Assembly: GCA_017526985.1 (NCBI GenBank)
Contig: JAFXQR010000122.1
Location: 1 to 57,727, forward strand
DNA length: 57,727 nucleotides
Origin: Lachnospiraceae bacterium
Lineage (GTDB): Bacteria > Bacillota > Clostridia > Lachnospirales > Lachnospiraceae
Direction of reading: 5' to 3'
Part shown: one piece after another, positions 30,046-38,400 of the stretch
How positions within the stretch are numbered: position 1 is the first letter of the stretch
Layout of the letters: each line of letters starts with the position of its first letter
Notes under the pieces: generated by a model
The model's input: the letters and a program-made list of their open reading frames with translations, nothing else
Databases searched by the model: none
Told to the model about the DNA's origin: nothing
Translations under genes and position numbers: made by a program

Positions 30046-30378
30046 TTATTTTCCTTCTTCACGCCGGATCTCTCCGACTTCCGAAGTATCTGAATTATTC
30101 GGATTCACCGAATCTTCAATTGTCTTTGTCGGCGGGTTCTTAAAATAGCGTTTTGCAAATACATATACATTACGGAAACCGGCGATCGCTCCGACAAAGA
30201 ATAACACAACAGTCCAGTAAGTCGTTCCGAAATGTCCGTCCAGCCATCGTCCTGCAAAAAAACACAAGAAGATCGGTACCAGCATATTGATCCCGAACTG
30301 GGAGATCATACTCAGCAGCCTTACGGTCTGCTTCTTTTCCTCCCGTTTTTTGGCTTTTTTCTCCTCCGAGACGTACAA
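30046..30378 (-). CDS. AtpZ/AtpI-family protein
   Basis: A 110-aa protein with two membrane helices (MISQFGINMLVPIFLCFFAGRWLD and YWTVVLFFVGAIAGFRNVYVFAKRYF), as in AtpZ-type proteins that pair with AtpI at the head of atp operons. The start appears to be TTG at 30378, 8 nt after GGAGA. The C-terminus is polar and acidic. First gene of the operon. Confidence 0.8.
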   Translation of the reverse strand: MYVSEEKKAKKREEKKQTVRLLSMISQFGINMLVPIFLCFFAGRWLDGHFGTTYWTVVLFFVGAIAGFRNVYVFAKRYFKNPPTKTIEDSVNPNNSDTSEVGEIRREEGK

Positions 30379-30429
30379 GTGTTACTCTCTCCACCCGGTT
30401 TCAGGGTATAATAGACCCACAATATTGAT

Positions 30430-30458
30430 ATTATATCGTTTAATCCCGAAATTGTCCA
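30430..30458 (-). promoter_or_regulatory. Promoter of the atp operon
   Basis: On the minus strand: TGGACA (30458-30453), 17-bp spacer, TATAAT (30435-30430). It is ~50 bp before the first gene. Confidence 0.75.
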
Positions 30459-30533
30459 TACCATTTTTATAAAAGGACAGATCGTTACAAACATAAAAGC
30501 GCAAAAGAAATTGCAAGCAATTTCCTATAAAGC

Positions 30534-30565
30534 AAAAAAGAGCCGCATCCTCTCGGACACAGCTC
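30534..30565 (-). terminator. Terminator of the rpsF-ssb-rpsR operon
   Basis: On the minus strand an 11-bp stem with some G-U pairs (30565-30555 with 30550-30540), loop GAGA, then six T residues. Confidence 0.85.
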
Positions 30566-30595
30566 ATTAAATCCGTTTCTTCAGAATTAATCTGA

Positions 30596-30865
30596 TTAAT
30601 CTGTTACATACGGCATCAGTGCTACATGACGTGCACGCTTGATTGCCAAAGTAAGCGCACGCTGATGCTTTGCACAGCAGCCGGTCACTCTTCTCGGCAG
30701 GATCTTGCCGCGCTCGGATACATACTTCTTCAGCTTGTTGGTATCTTTGTAGCTGATCTCGTTATCCTTGCCACAGAATACGCAAACCTTTTTACGTCTG
30801 CGGATGCCTGCAGTATTGCGTTTCTTCGGCGCTTCGCTTCTGTCAGACTCTTTATTGAATGCCAT
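30596..30865 (-). CDS. rpsR: 30S ribosomal protein S18, zinc-binding form
   Basis: An 89-aa small-subunit protein. It keeps a Cys/His set (VCVFCG near residue 31 and GCCAKH near residue 65) that would bind zinc, i.e. the C+ form. [32 protein letters not shown] is the conserved RNA-binding part. Third gene of the classic S6-SSB-S18 operon. Confidence 0.97.
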   Translation of the reverse strand: MAFNKESDRSEAPKKRNTAGIRRRKKVCVFCGKDNEISYKDTNKLKKYVSERGKILPRRVTGCCAKHQRALTLAIKRARHVALMPYVTD

Positions 30866-30905
30866 GATCTTATCCTTTCCTATTCATGCACAGCCTTACA
30901 AGATC

Positions 30906-31364
30906 TTAGTTTCCGAACGGAATCTCATCATCAATGCCATCCGGAATATTCATAAACCCTTCATCTGCTCCCGAGGGTGCTGCTGCCGGTCTGGAATAAT
31001 CTCCGCCGCCGCCCTGTCCACCGGATGCATTTTTGCTCTCCGCAAACTCCTGGTCCTCTACGATCACATCGGTAGTATATACCTTCTGACCATCTTTGTT
31101 GACATAGCTGCCGGTCTGGATCCTGCCACTCACGACAATCTTGATCCCTTTGTGGAAATACTTCTCCGCAAACTCACCGGATTTGCCAAATGCAGTACAG
31201 TTGATAAAATCCGCTGTCTGCTGATCGCCACCCGCATTGCTGCGTCCGTTACGACGATCTACTGCCAGAGTATACTTGGCAACTGCCATAGAACCATTTG
31301 CGCCTTGTGAATATCTAACTTCCGGGTCTCTTGTAAGACGTCCCATCAATATAACTTTGTTCAT
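30906..31364 (-). CDS. ssb: Single-stranded DNA-binding protein
   Basis: A 152-aa SSB. The OB fold (residues 1-~110) begins MNKVILMGRLTRDPEVRYSQG and is followed by a Gly-rich linker. The acidic tip reads DDEIPF but is followed by Gly-Asn before the stop, whereas the usual tip ends in Pro-Phe at the C-terminus. It lies between rpsF and rpsR. Confidence 0.97.
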   Translation of the reverse strand: MNKVILMGRLTRDPEVRYSQGANGSMAVAKYTLAVDRRNGRSNAGGDQQTADFINCTAFGKSGEFAEKYFHKGIKIVVSGRIQTGSYVNKDGQKVYTTDVIVEDQEFAESKNASGGQGGGGDYSRPAAAPSGADEGFMNIPDGIDDEIPFGN

Positions 31365-31383
31365 TTACTCAATCCTTCTTTCT

Positions 31384-31674
31384 TTATGCCTCGTCCTGTC
31401 GAACGCATAAATAACGGATTACATTCTCCATCAGTCGAACATGATCTTCAACTTCCTTCGGAGTAGTGCTGTCCGCATCGAAGTGGATGAAGTAGTAGTA
31501 AGCTTCTTTATTGTTCTGAATCTCATAAGCAAGCTTTTTCTTCTCGCCGCCTTCAACATCTGTAATCGTACCACCGAATCTCTCGATGTACCCCTTACAT
31601 TTGTCGACGGTAGCATTTCTCTCTTCCTCTTCGAGTTTAGCGCTGACAACAACGGCTAATTCGTATTTGTTCAT
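31384..31674 (-). CDS. rpsF: 30S ribosomal protein S6
   Basis: A 96-aa small-subunit protein that partners S18. YELAVVVSAKLEEEERNATVDKCKGYIERFGGTITDVE and the RLMENVIRYLCVR end are typical. First gene of the operon with a structured leader. Confidence 0.97.
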   Translation of the reverse strand: MNKYELAVVVSAKLEEEERNATVDKCKGYIERFGGTITDVEGGEKKKLAYEIQNNKEAYYYFIHFDADSTTPKEVEDHVRLMENVIRYLCVRQDEA

Positions 31675-31698
31675 GCTACTCTTACCTCCTTTTGGTCT

Positions 31699-31723
31699 GG
31701 CACGATGCTCATTATCATCTGCC
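31699..31723 (-). promoter_or_regulatory. Leader hairpin before rpsF, possible S6:S18 site
   Basis: On the minus strand GGCAGATG (31723-31716) pairs with CATC-G-TGCC (31707-31699) with one bulged G and an 8-nt loop, just before the AAGGAGG ribosome binding site. Many bacteria use an S6:S18-binding leader here, but the CCG-containing loop typical of that motif is not obvious. Confidence 0.35.
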
Positions 31724-31769
31724 GAATGGCCCCTCCCTTACGAGGAGCAAGGATATTCACGGAGTTATA

Positions 31770-31798
31770 TCTTAACACGCCCCCGTGTGTTTTGCAAG
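31770..31798 (-). promoter_or_regulatory. Promoter of the rpsF operon
   Basis: On the minus strand: TTGCAA (31798-31793), 17-bp spacer, TAAGAT (31775-31770). The spacer is palindromic (ACACG-GGGG-CGTGT). Confidence 0.65.
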
Positions 31799-31936
31799 TA
31801 CATTTTTCGGATTTCGAAAAATAGTATCTTCCATCCTCTGCGCATACAAGATATTGTAATATGTCAATTTGTGTATATTTTTATATGAACAAATTGTAAA
31901 TTATCTAAACATTTGCTAGATTTATGCCGAAATATG

Positions 31937-31945
31937 TGTTAGAAT
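31937..31945 (+). promoter_or_regulatory. Extended -10 promoter before the riboswitch
   Basis: TGT followed by TAGAAT (31940-31945) places the start near 31952, shortly before the riboswitch aptamer. No good -35 at 16-18 bp was found. Confidence 0.4.
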
Positions 31946-31967
31946 TACGGTATGAAAACAATATTGT

Positions 31968-32050
31968 ATGGAAATTTCACATGGCAAAGCAGTAGAAATT
32001 CTGTGACGCAAAGCTAAAGGGCCTGTAAAATGGCAGCCAGTTGCTGATTG
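31968..32050 (+). promoter_or_regulatory. c-di-GMP-I (GEMM-I) riboswitch aptamer
   Basis: All main GEMM-I features can be read in order: a CACATGGCAAAGC block, a stem CAGTA-GAAA-TTCTG with a GNRA tetraloop (one internal mismatch), the invariant GACGCAAAGC (32004-32013), a second stem opening GGGCC, a tetraloop receptor-like CCTGTAAAATGG, and GGCAGCCAGTTGC. A terminator follows directly. It should sense c-di-GMP and control the pilin-like gene downstream. The edges are approximate. Confidence 0.9.
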
Positions 32051-32056
32051 TATCTT

Positions 32057-32086
32057 ATCCACTTTGCCAAAACAAAGTGGATTTTT
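32057..32086 (+). terminator. Riboswitch-linked intrinsic terminator
   Basis: A perfect 10-bp stem ATCCACTTTG (32057-32066) / CAAAGTGGAT (32073-32082) with a 6-nt loop, then five T (32082-32086). It lies between the aptamer and the pilin-like gene. Whether c-di-GMP turns expression on or off cannot be settled from sequence alone, because no clear antiterminator pairing with the aptamer was identified. Confidence 0.88.
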
Positions 32087-32120
32087 ATATTTAAGAACTC
32101 GTAAGGGGGAGGAATAAACT

Positions 32121-32837
32121 ATGAAGAAAGAACATAATTTAAGAAAACTGAATAACAAAGGTTTATCCATGGTTGAGATTATCATTGTTATCGCTATTAT
32201 GGCTATTTTGGTAGCAATTTTGGCACCCAATTTTATCGGCTACCTTGACAAAGCTCGGAAAGCTCGTGATCTGGAGATGGCAAGAGTACTTGGCACCGCT
32301 TTGGACAGAGTAATATCTCTCGACGAAGGCGCATTAAAGAATTGGGATACAGTACCTGTAAAAGGAGAAGAAGTCCGATATCAGGTTGTTGATCCGGAAA
32401 CCGGCGAACAATACTATGTTTTTAATATGTTTGAATGGACTTTAACAAAAGATGGTCAGATCACTGGTACCTATAAAGGTAATTTCAGAAACGGTATTTT
32501 ACGTGATGCCCACCGTCAAACCGTAGGTAACGGTGGCGGTGCCGGCAAATATGCCGATTTATGGAATGCTTATGTAGATGAATTGGCGCAATATGATATA
32601 AATATTTTTTACAGAAAATATAATATATGCCAATATAGAATCGTAAAACGCGCAGATAATGGCCGCCCAGAAGTTTGGGTTTGCGGTCTTGAACAATCCA
32701 CCGAAGACGGCGAAGGCAGAAATGTTCACATGTATTTCAGATTATGGCCAAATAACGATCCTGAATATATGGTTAATAAAGCACCCACCCAAAAGAATAC
32801 TGTATATAGCAACGGTAAAGGTGGAGAAAATTGGTAA
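32121..32837 (+). CDS. Type IV pilin-like prepilin
   Basis: A 238-aa prepilin. A short basic leader ends NNKG, and the mature protein starts LSMVEIIIVIAIMAILVAI with Glu at position +5, as needed for prepilin-peptidase processing and assembly. The rest is polar, with a Tyr/Asn-rich C-terminus and a single Cys pair candidate (C176, C198 region). GGGGGAGGA lies 8 nt before the ATG. No other pilus assembly gene is in the window. The gene is AT-richer than its neighbours. Control by the c-di-GMP riboswitch suggests a role in attachment or aggregation. Confidence 0.9.
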   Translation: MKKEHNLRKLNNKGLSMVEIIIVIAIMAILVAILAPNFIGYLDKARKARDLEMARVLGTALDRVISLDEGALKNWDTVPVKGEEVRYQVVDPETGEQYYVFNMFEWTLTKDGQITGTYKGNFRNGILRDAHRQTVGNGGGAGKYADLWNAYVDELAQYDINIFYRKYNICQYRIVKRADNGRPEVWVCGLEQSTEDGEGRNVHMYFRLWPNNDPEYMVNKAPTQKNTVYSNGKGGENW

Positions 32838-32850
32838 GTTGATATTGTTC

Positions 32851-32891
32851 ATATCCCCCCCAAATGATACTATATAATTATAGGGGGATAT
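32851..32891 (+). promoter_or_regulatory. Hairpin that can hide the ATP-grasp ribosome binding site
   Basis: ATATCCCCC (32851-32859) can pair with GGGGGATAT (32883-32891), which contains the GGGGGA ribosome binding site of the next gene. The 23-nt loop holds a TATAAT (32873-32878). A transcript coming from the pilin gene would fold so, while one starting inside would not. Confidence 0.5.
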
Positions 32892-32893
32892 TT

Positions 32894-33757
32894 ATGCTCT
32901 GTAACCTGATCTACAATCGTGCGGAAGCGGAACCAAATAAAAACTATATCGGCTTCTATCGGCAGGCTTGCGCAAGCCGTGGAGTCGATTTTCTATTGCT
33001 TTACAAAGAAGATCTGGATGCCGGGATCATACCGATGCCGGAGCGCGGCTTTGTCATCAACCGCACCAGAGATCTCGCATTAACAAAACAAATGGAGCAA
33101 ATGGGGCTTCCGGTCTTTAATAACAGCCTTATCACATATCTCGGCAATGACAAGCTGGCGGCCCTTCGTTATATAGAAGAAGCCGGCCTCCCCATTTTAA
33201 AGACCTCCGAAAACCTAGAGGACTTTGACTGCTTCCCTGTTGTTATGAAAAGCATCGACGGCCACGGCGGCATCGAGGTGTTTTTGCTGCAGCGCCCGGA
33301 AGACGCAATGCTTCGGCAGACAGAAGCCATAGCTATCCGCAAAGCCGCCATCAGCTCAAACACACCTATCCGCTGGATCTATCAGGAGCCTGCCGATACT
33401 CCCGGCAAGGATCTGCGTGTCTATGTGACCGGAAGCCGGATCACTGCCTGCATGCTGCGCAGCTCTGCCACGGACTTTCGCAGCAATTTCTGCCTGGGCG
33501 GCAAAGCCTCGGTTTATACACTCTCCCCAGAGGAAGAACAGACCGTACAAACCATCATCTCTCATCTGTCAAAAACAGAAAATGGCCTTCCCGAATATAG
33601 GAAAGCCATTGGTCATTGCGGTATTGATTTTTTGTTCCATCAGGGACATCTCGTCTTCAATGAACTGGAAGATGTCGTAGGTTCGCGAATGCTCTATACC
33701 TATACCGATATTGATGTCGTTGACGAGTATATAGGGTACATTCTCTCTGTCTTATAG
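32894..33757 (+). CDS. RimK-like ATP-grasp ligase
   Basis: A 287-aa protein. The start at 32894 follows TAGGGGGA at 5 nt; an in-frame ATG at 32864 has no ribosome binding site. ATP-grasp features are NDKLAALRYIEEAGLPIL, PVVMKSIDGHGGIEVFLL (Lys and Gly-rich loop) and IDFLFHQGHLVFNELEDV with metal ligands near the C-terminus. RimK-like enzymes join amino acids or peptides to carboxyl groups. The substrate is unknown. It lies between a pilin-like gene and, converging, the flagellar genes. Confidence 0.8.
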   Translation: MLCNLIYNRAEAEPNKNYIGFYRQACASRGVDFLLLYKEDLDAGIIPMPERGFVINRTRDLALTKQMEQMGLPVFNNSLITYLGNDKLAALRYIEEAGLPILKTSENLEDFDCFPVVMKSIDGHGGIEVFLLQRPEDAMLRQTEAIAIRKAAISSNTPIRWIYQEPADTPGKDLRVYVTGSRITACMLRSSATDFRSNFCLGGKASVYTLSPEEEQTVQTIISHLSKTENGLPEYRKAIGHCGIDFLFHQGHLVFNELEDVVGSRMLYTYTDIDVVDEYIGYILSVL

Positions 33758-33767
33758 CTTTGGGGAT

Positions 33768-34238
33768 TTATACCAGATAGCCCCGGTTTGTACCGGCAGC
33801 GCTGCTACCGGTCACCACATCATTTTTTCCATAGGTCATCCCGGCATACACTATATCCGTATTCTTCATCAATGGCGCCGAAGCATCCTCTTTGGCTACT
33901 TCCGCATACGCATCCCGCAGGCACTGCATAATGCGTATCACCGCCGGGATCGGATCCGCCCTCCTGCCGATATCCGCCCGGATCAGCTCCCGCTCCACGA
34001 AACGATACAGCTGATAGGTACTCTGCGCGATGTCATATTCCATACGCAGTGAGTCGATCAGTTCACTCAACGCCCCGCGCGCATTGGCGATCGCAATGTG
34101 AAAAGCACTTTCCGCCGGCGATGCCTCTTCCGCTTCTTTTGCATACGCCAGAAAAATATCATACAGGATCACCACCAACGCACTTTTATTTGCCTGTGAG
34201 ATCCGCAGGGTAAAATCCTGTTTTTGCTCATTCGTCAT
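33768..34238 (-). CDS. fliS: Flagellin export chaperone FliS
   Basis: A 156-aa, mostly helical protein. Its size, position 31 bp behind flagellin and segments such as SALVVILYDIFLAYAKEA and DIAQSTYQLYRFVERELIRADIGR fit FliS, the chaperone that holds flagellin before export. The last ~35 residues (Ser/Gly/Thr-rich) are an extension beyond the usual ~125 aa. Confidence 0.8.
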   Translation of the reverse strand: MTNEQKQDFTLRISQANKSALVVILYDIFLAYAKEAEEASPAESAFHIAIANARGALSELIDSLRMEYDIAQSTYQLYRFVERELIRADIGRRADPIPAVIRIMQCLRDAYAEVAKEDASAPLMKNTDIVYAGMTYGKNDVVTGSSAAGTNRGYLV

Positions 34239-34269
34239 CTCAGGTCCCCCTTCCGCTCATCTGCCTATT

Positions 34270-35406
34270 TTACTGCAGCAACTGCAATACTGCCTGTGGC
34301 CGCTCATTGGCCTGGCTGAGCATAGACACACCGGCCTGCACCAGCACATTATTGGTCGTATACGCCGTCATTTCTTCTGCCATATCCACATCCATGATGC
34401 GGGAATATGCCGCCGTCAGGTTTTCATCCGATACATCCAGACTGTCCGTATTGTGCTCCAAACGATTCTGATATGCCCCCAGTTTGGAGCGGATCTTGTT
34501 GATATAATCCAATCCTTGTTTTGCGCTCTCGATCGCCTTTTCCGCCGCTTCCTGCGTCAGCACATTGGTATTCTGGATCCCCACATTCTTCAGGGAGATG
34601 GTCGGTATCTGCACCGCCAGTTCCTGCCCTTCATTGGCGCCGATCTGCAGTTTCATCGCGCCGATGCCGGTGATCTCCATTTCCGTCCTTGCCGGCGGAT
34701 TCGTCTCATCAAAGGAAATGCGGATCTCATATTCACCGCCGTAATCCTTACGGATCGTGATCAGATGGTTGTCCATATCCACGGTCGCTGACAGATCATC
34801 CACCGCTTCCGTGCTGCCGTCTGCTTTGTGGAAATTCAACTCTACCGGAACATCCGCAGCCTTTCCGGAGGTGATGCCCGCATCACCAATGATCCTCTGT
34901 ATATCCAGATCATATTTTCCGACAGCCACTTCGCCGGTGTAATACTCCACCTTGCTTTCATTGTTGTCCATATAGCCTTTCAGATCAAAGGTACCATCCA
35001 GGATCCTCTGCCCGTTAAATTCGGTATCCTTGGCAATACGCGCCACTTCCTGCTTGAGCTGCTGGATCTCAAGATCGATGGCCTCACGGTCACCATCCGT
35101 GTAGGTACCGGTCGCCGCCTGTACAGCCAGTTCGCTCATACGCTGCATCAGAGAAGAAACTTCTGCCAATGCACCATCAGCCGTCTCGATCACCGATATG
35201 CCGTCATTTGAGTTGGACTTTCCCACACGAAGTCCCTGCACCTGTGCGTCCATACGATGTGCGATCGCCAGACCTGCCGGGTTATCCTGCGCATCATTGA
35301 TCTTCAAACCGGAAGAAAGTCTCTGCAAAGATCTGGATAATGCACTGTCACTGTTATTCAGTGCCTTATTGGAAATGACCGCGGATGCGTTATAATTGAT
35401 TCTCAT
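34270..35406 (-). CDS. Flagellin
   Basis: A 378-aa filament protein. The start at 35406 gives MRINYNASAVISNKALNNSD, with GGAGAG just upstream, and fits the D0 domain; a longer upstream frame is rejected. The N-terminal D0/D1 (LQRLSSGLKINDAQDNPAGLAIAHRM, QRMSELAVQAATGTY) and the C-terminal D1/D0 (DMAEEMTAYTTNNVLVQAG, ending VLQLLQ) are complete, with a ~150-residue variable middle. The TLR5-contact region reads QRMSELAVQ, with Ser where many flagellins have Arg or Asn. It forms an operon with fliS. Confidence 0.96.
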   Translation of the reverse strand: MRINYNASAVISNKALNNSDSALSRSLQRLSSGLKINDAQDNPAGLAIAHRMDAQVQGLRVGKSNSNDGISVIETADGALAEVSSLMQRMSELAVQAATGTYTDGDREAIDLEIQQLKQEVARIAKDTEFNGQRILDGTFDLKGYMDNNESKVEYYTGEVAVGKYDLDIQRIIGDAGITSGKAADVPVELNFHKADGSTEAVDDLSATVDMDNHLITIRKDYGGEYEIRISFDETNPPARTEMEITGIGAMKLQIGANEGQELAVQIPTISLKNVGIQNTNVLTQEAAEKAIESAKQGLDYINKIRSKLGAYQNRLEHNTDSLDVSDENLTAAYSRIMDVDMAEEMTAYTTNNVLVQAGVSMLSQANERPQAVLQLLQ

Positions 35407-35474
35407 ACTCTCTCCAATCCCGAACAATTCCCTTCGTTCGTTGTAATACGCCATCCGTGGCTTTTTTGATCATC

Positions 35475-38400
35475 CTATGTTTCACTGCCCATCACCTGCA
35501 AAAAGGTCTTTGCCGTACGGTACAAGCTGGCCGTATCGAAGCTGCTATTATTTTCATCGGCATTTTTTTCCGAAAAATTAACCGCAAGATGTTCCGAATA
35601 CACAAATTTGACCTCACCAACAGGCAGGCTTTCTTCTTCAAATCGCTGCAGCAGGCGGTCTTTTTTGGCTTCCGCCGCGCTTGCTCCGGTTGCGCTATCA
35701 CATACCACATAGCCTTCCAGTTGCTGTGTCGTCCCGCTGCCCTGCGCCGAAAAACGCGCCCGCATCTTACCGTAAGTGATATGCTCCATCGAGATCTCCA
35801 CTGTGCCGGATGCCGTCGCATTGTGCAGAATGCGCACACTCACGCTGCTCTGTTCACCACCGATCATCATCGGCAGTTCATAAGCCTCCTCCTGCGCCAT
35901 CTGTCTGGCAGTATGCATCTGCTTCATCGCCGAAGTCAGCCTGCGGAGATCGATGCGTCCGTCTTCCTCCAATGCTGCCTCTGCCATCACGCGTTCTGCC
36001 ACATCCGCCATATGCTCATAAGCTTCTCCTGCATCCTCTTTGGATACAAAGCGATCCAGGGTATTCTCCATCGCAGCCTCCAACACGGCTTCCGTTACGG
36101 CAAAGGTCGATGTCCCACTGCCGGAGCCACCCTCACTTACAACCCGGCCATCCGCCGTAGTAGAAGATCGGCGCTCTTTGATCCCGCTAAGCGCCGCTTT
36201 GGCACTGTCAAAGAGCATCCCCCGCTCCCGACGCAGTCCCAGCAGCCCAAGGATCGTATCCGTATTCACTTCCACCTGATCCGCCATCAGCTCTTCATAG
36301 ATTTCCTGCGGCGCATTTCCGGCCGCCATCATATCTTCCATGGTTCTTTGATAAAAGACGGATGGATCATATGCCGTGCGGATCTGTTCTTCGATATCAT
36401 TTGCGACCGTACTTTCCATGCCGCCAAAATCATCGTCCACGCTCACATCCATGCCGCGATCCCTGTGGCTGCGCACCGCCGTCAACAGATTGCGGAAACT
36501 CAGTTCTGCTCCCTGCGCCACCACACTGCCGATCGCAGCAGCATCTCTCTTTCCGATCTGATGCAGCATACGGTAGATGCCGATAAAGGATTCTCTCTCC
36601 TGCTGCGTCACTTCACCCTTCTGCTCCATCCGGACCAGAAATTCACTGTATCTTTCCGTATCCTCTGTCTCCGCACCCAGACGTGCATCCAGCTCTTCCA
36701 TGGAAAGCTGCATCGGATTCACGCCATCCCGGATCATCTGCAGCACCGCTCCGGGCGTCATCCGTTGTGTGATATCGTTGACCTTACGGTACGCCTCTTT
36801 CACCGAAGTCATATTGCGCTCGGACAGTTCCATCCCATTGTAGCCCAGGATCCTGGTTGCCCGCAGGTTCTCTTCGTTTGCTTCGATCCCCAGCTCCGCC
36901 AGCAGGCTCTCCGCCCGGTCAAAGGCTTCTTTGATATTGTCCCCCAGATCCGCTCTGGGCACGGTCATCATCGTCTCATAGCGCTCATTCGCCGCTGCAT
37001 AGCTCTGTATCCTGCGTTGCCCCAGCTCCGCATATTCCGAAAGCGTGATATCCAAAGTACTTTCTGTGCGGATGGATACACTATCCTGCCGTTTCAGCAG
37101 ATCCCCGATCAGTGAAACCGGCATTCCCGGCATGCTGCGCACCACATCCATGGTATCCTGATAGGTCGCGGATCTCTGTGAAGCGCTCTGCATTGCATTC
37201 GAACCGAACTTCGCTTCCTGAATCTGCTGCTCTGCCGCCTTCATTTCCTCCACCAGTTGGGAAAGTTCTGTCGTATCCACATGTACGCCGTTTTTCAGCA
37301 TACGATAGCTCACTTCCACCGTCATGGACAAACGGATTTCTTCCATTTGCCGCCTTGCCGTCAGATACTTTGCTTCATAAGAAACTTCCAGGCGAAGTTT
37401 CATTTCCGTTTGTTGTGTATAGGCTGTTTGTGCGGTCTGCGCTGCAGCAAGATTCTTAATGGTCATCGGAAGCTCTGCATCTGCCACCGCATCCACGGCC
37501 TCATCAGAGATCTGCGCTACCTGCTCCGTCAGCGCCATCGCCTCCTGCAGCAGGGTCTGATCTCTGGTCACATCTGCCTGCGCCGCCTTCTGCCCGTCAC
37601 TGAGCGCCCGGGCAACAGCATCCGCCACATCTTCTGTCTTCAACGGAAACTGCAGCGCATCCAGTTCCGACATCGAAAGAAAAGTATCTTCCGTCAAAGG
37701 CAGCCCCAGATCCAGGATCCGCTTTGCTTCTGCCAGATGTTCTTCATCCGCCTCTTCTCCCGCCCGCTCGATCACTTTCTGCATTTGGGCGGTCAGTTTC
37801 TCATCCGGGATCTGTCCGGCCTGCGCGGTCATCCCCAGATACCCGCCGGTCTGCACATAGCCCTGCGGCGCAGCTTTCACACTTGCTCCGCTGTGCATTG
37901 CCAGATACATATGATTGATGGTAGGTGCCAGCTCGTTTTCCACCAGATATTTCTTTGCACCGTCTGTGAGCGCCGGGATCTGCTCTGCCTGCCGGATCAC
38001 CTCCGCTGCCTCTTTCGCATTCTGCTCCGTCACCGGCACACCGTTTTCCCGAAATGCACGGTCCAGCTCTGCTGCATACGCCGCACTACCGGTGATGGCC
38101 TCCAGTTCTTCTTTCGACAGATCATCGTTATAGCCTGCGATCACCACACCGGCCTTTGCCATCTCCGCCTTGATCTCATCCACAACGGTCACGGTCTCTT
38201 CCGGATCCATCTGCTCCACATCATAGCCGTCTTCTGCCATTTTTCCGTAGGCCTCCGGCGACATGGTATTGGATGCCAGGATCATAAAATCCTTCTGTGC
38301 TTTCGCATTCGATGCCAGATCATCCTGCATCTGCGCCGCCACGCCCTTTTTCTGCATCAGGCTCTTTTCCGTCAGGATCTGCCCTTCCCGGTCACCGGCC

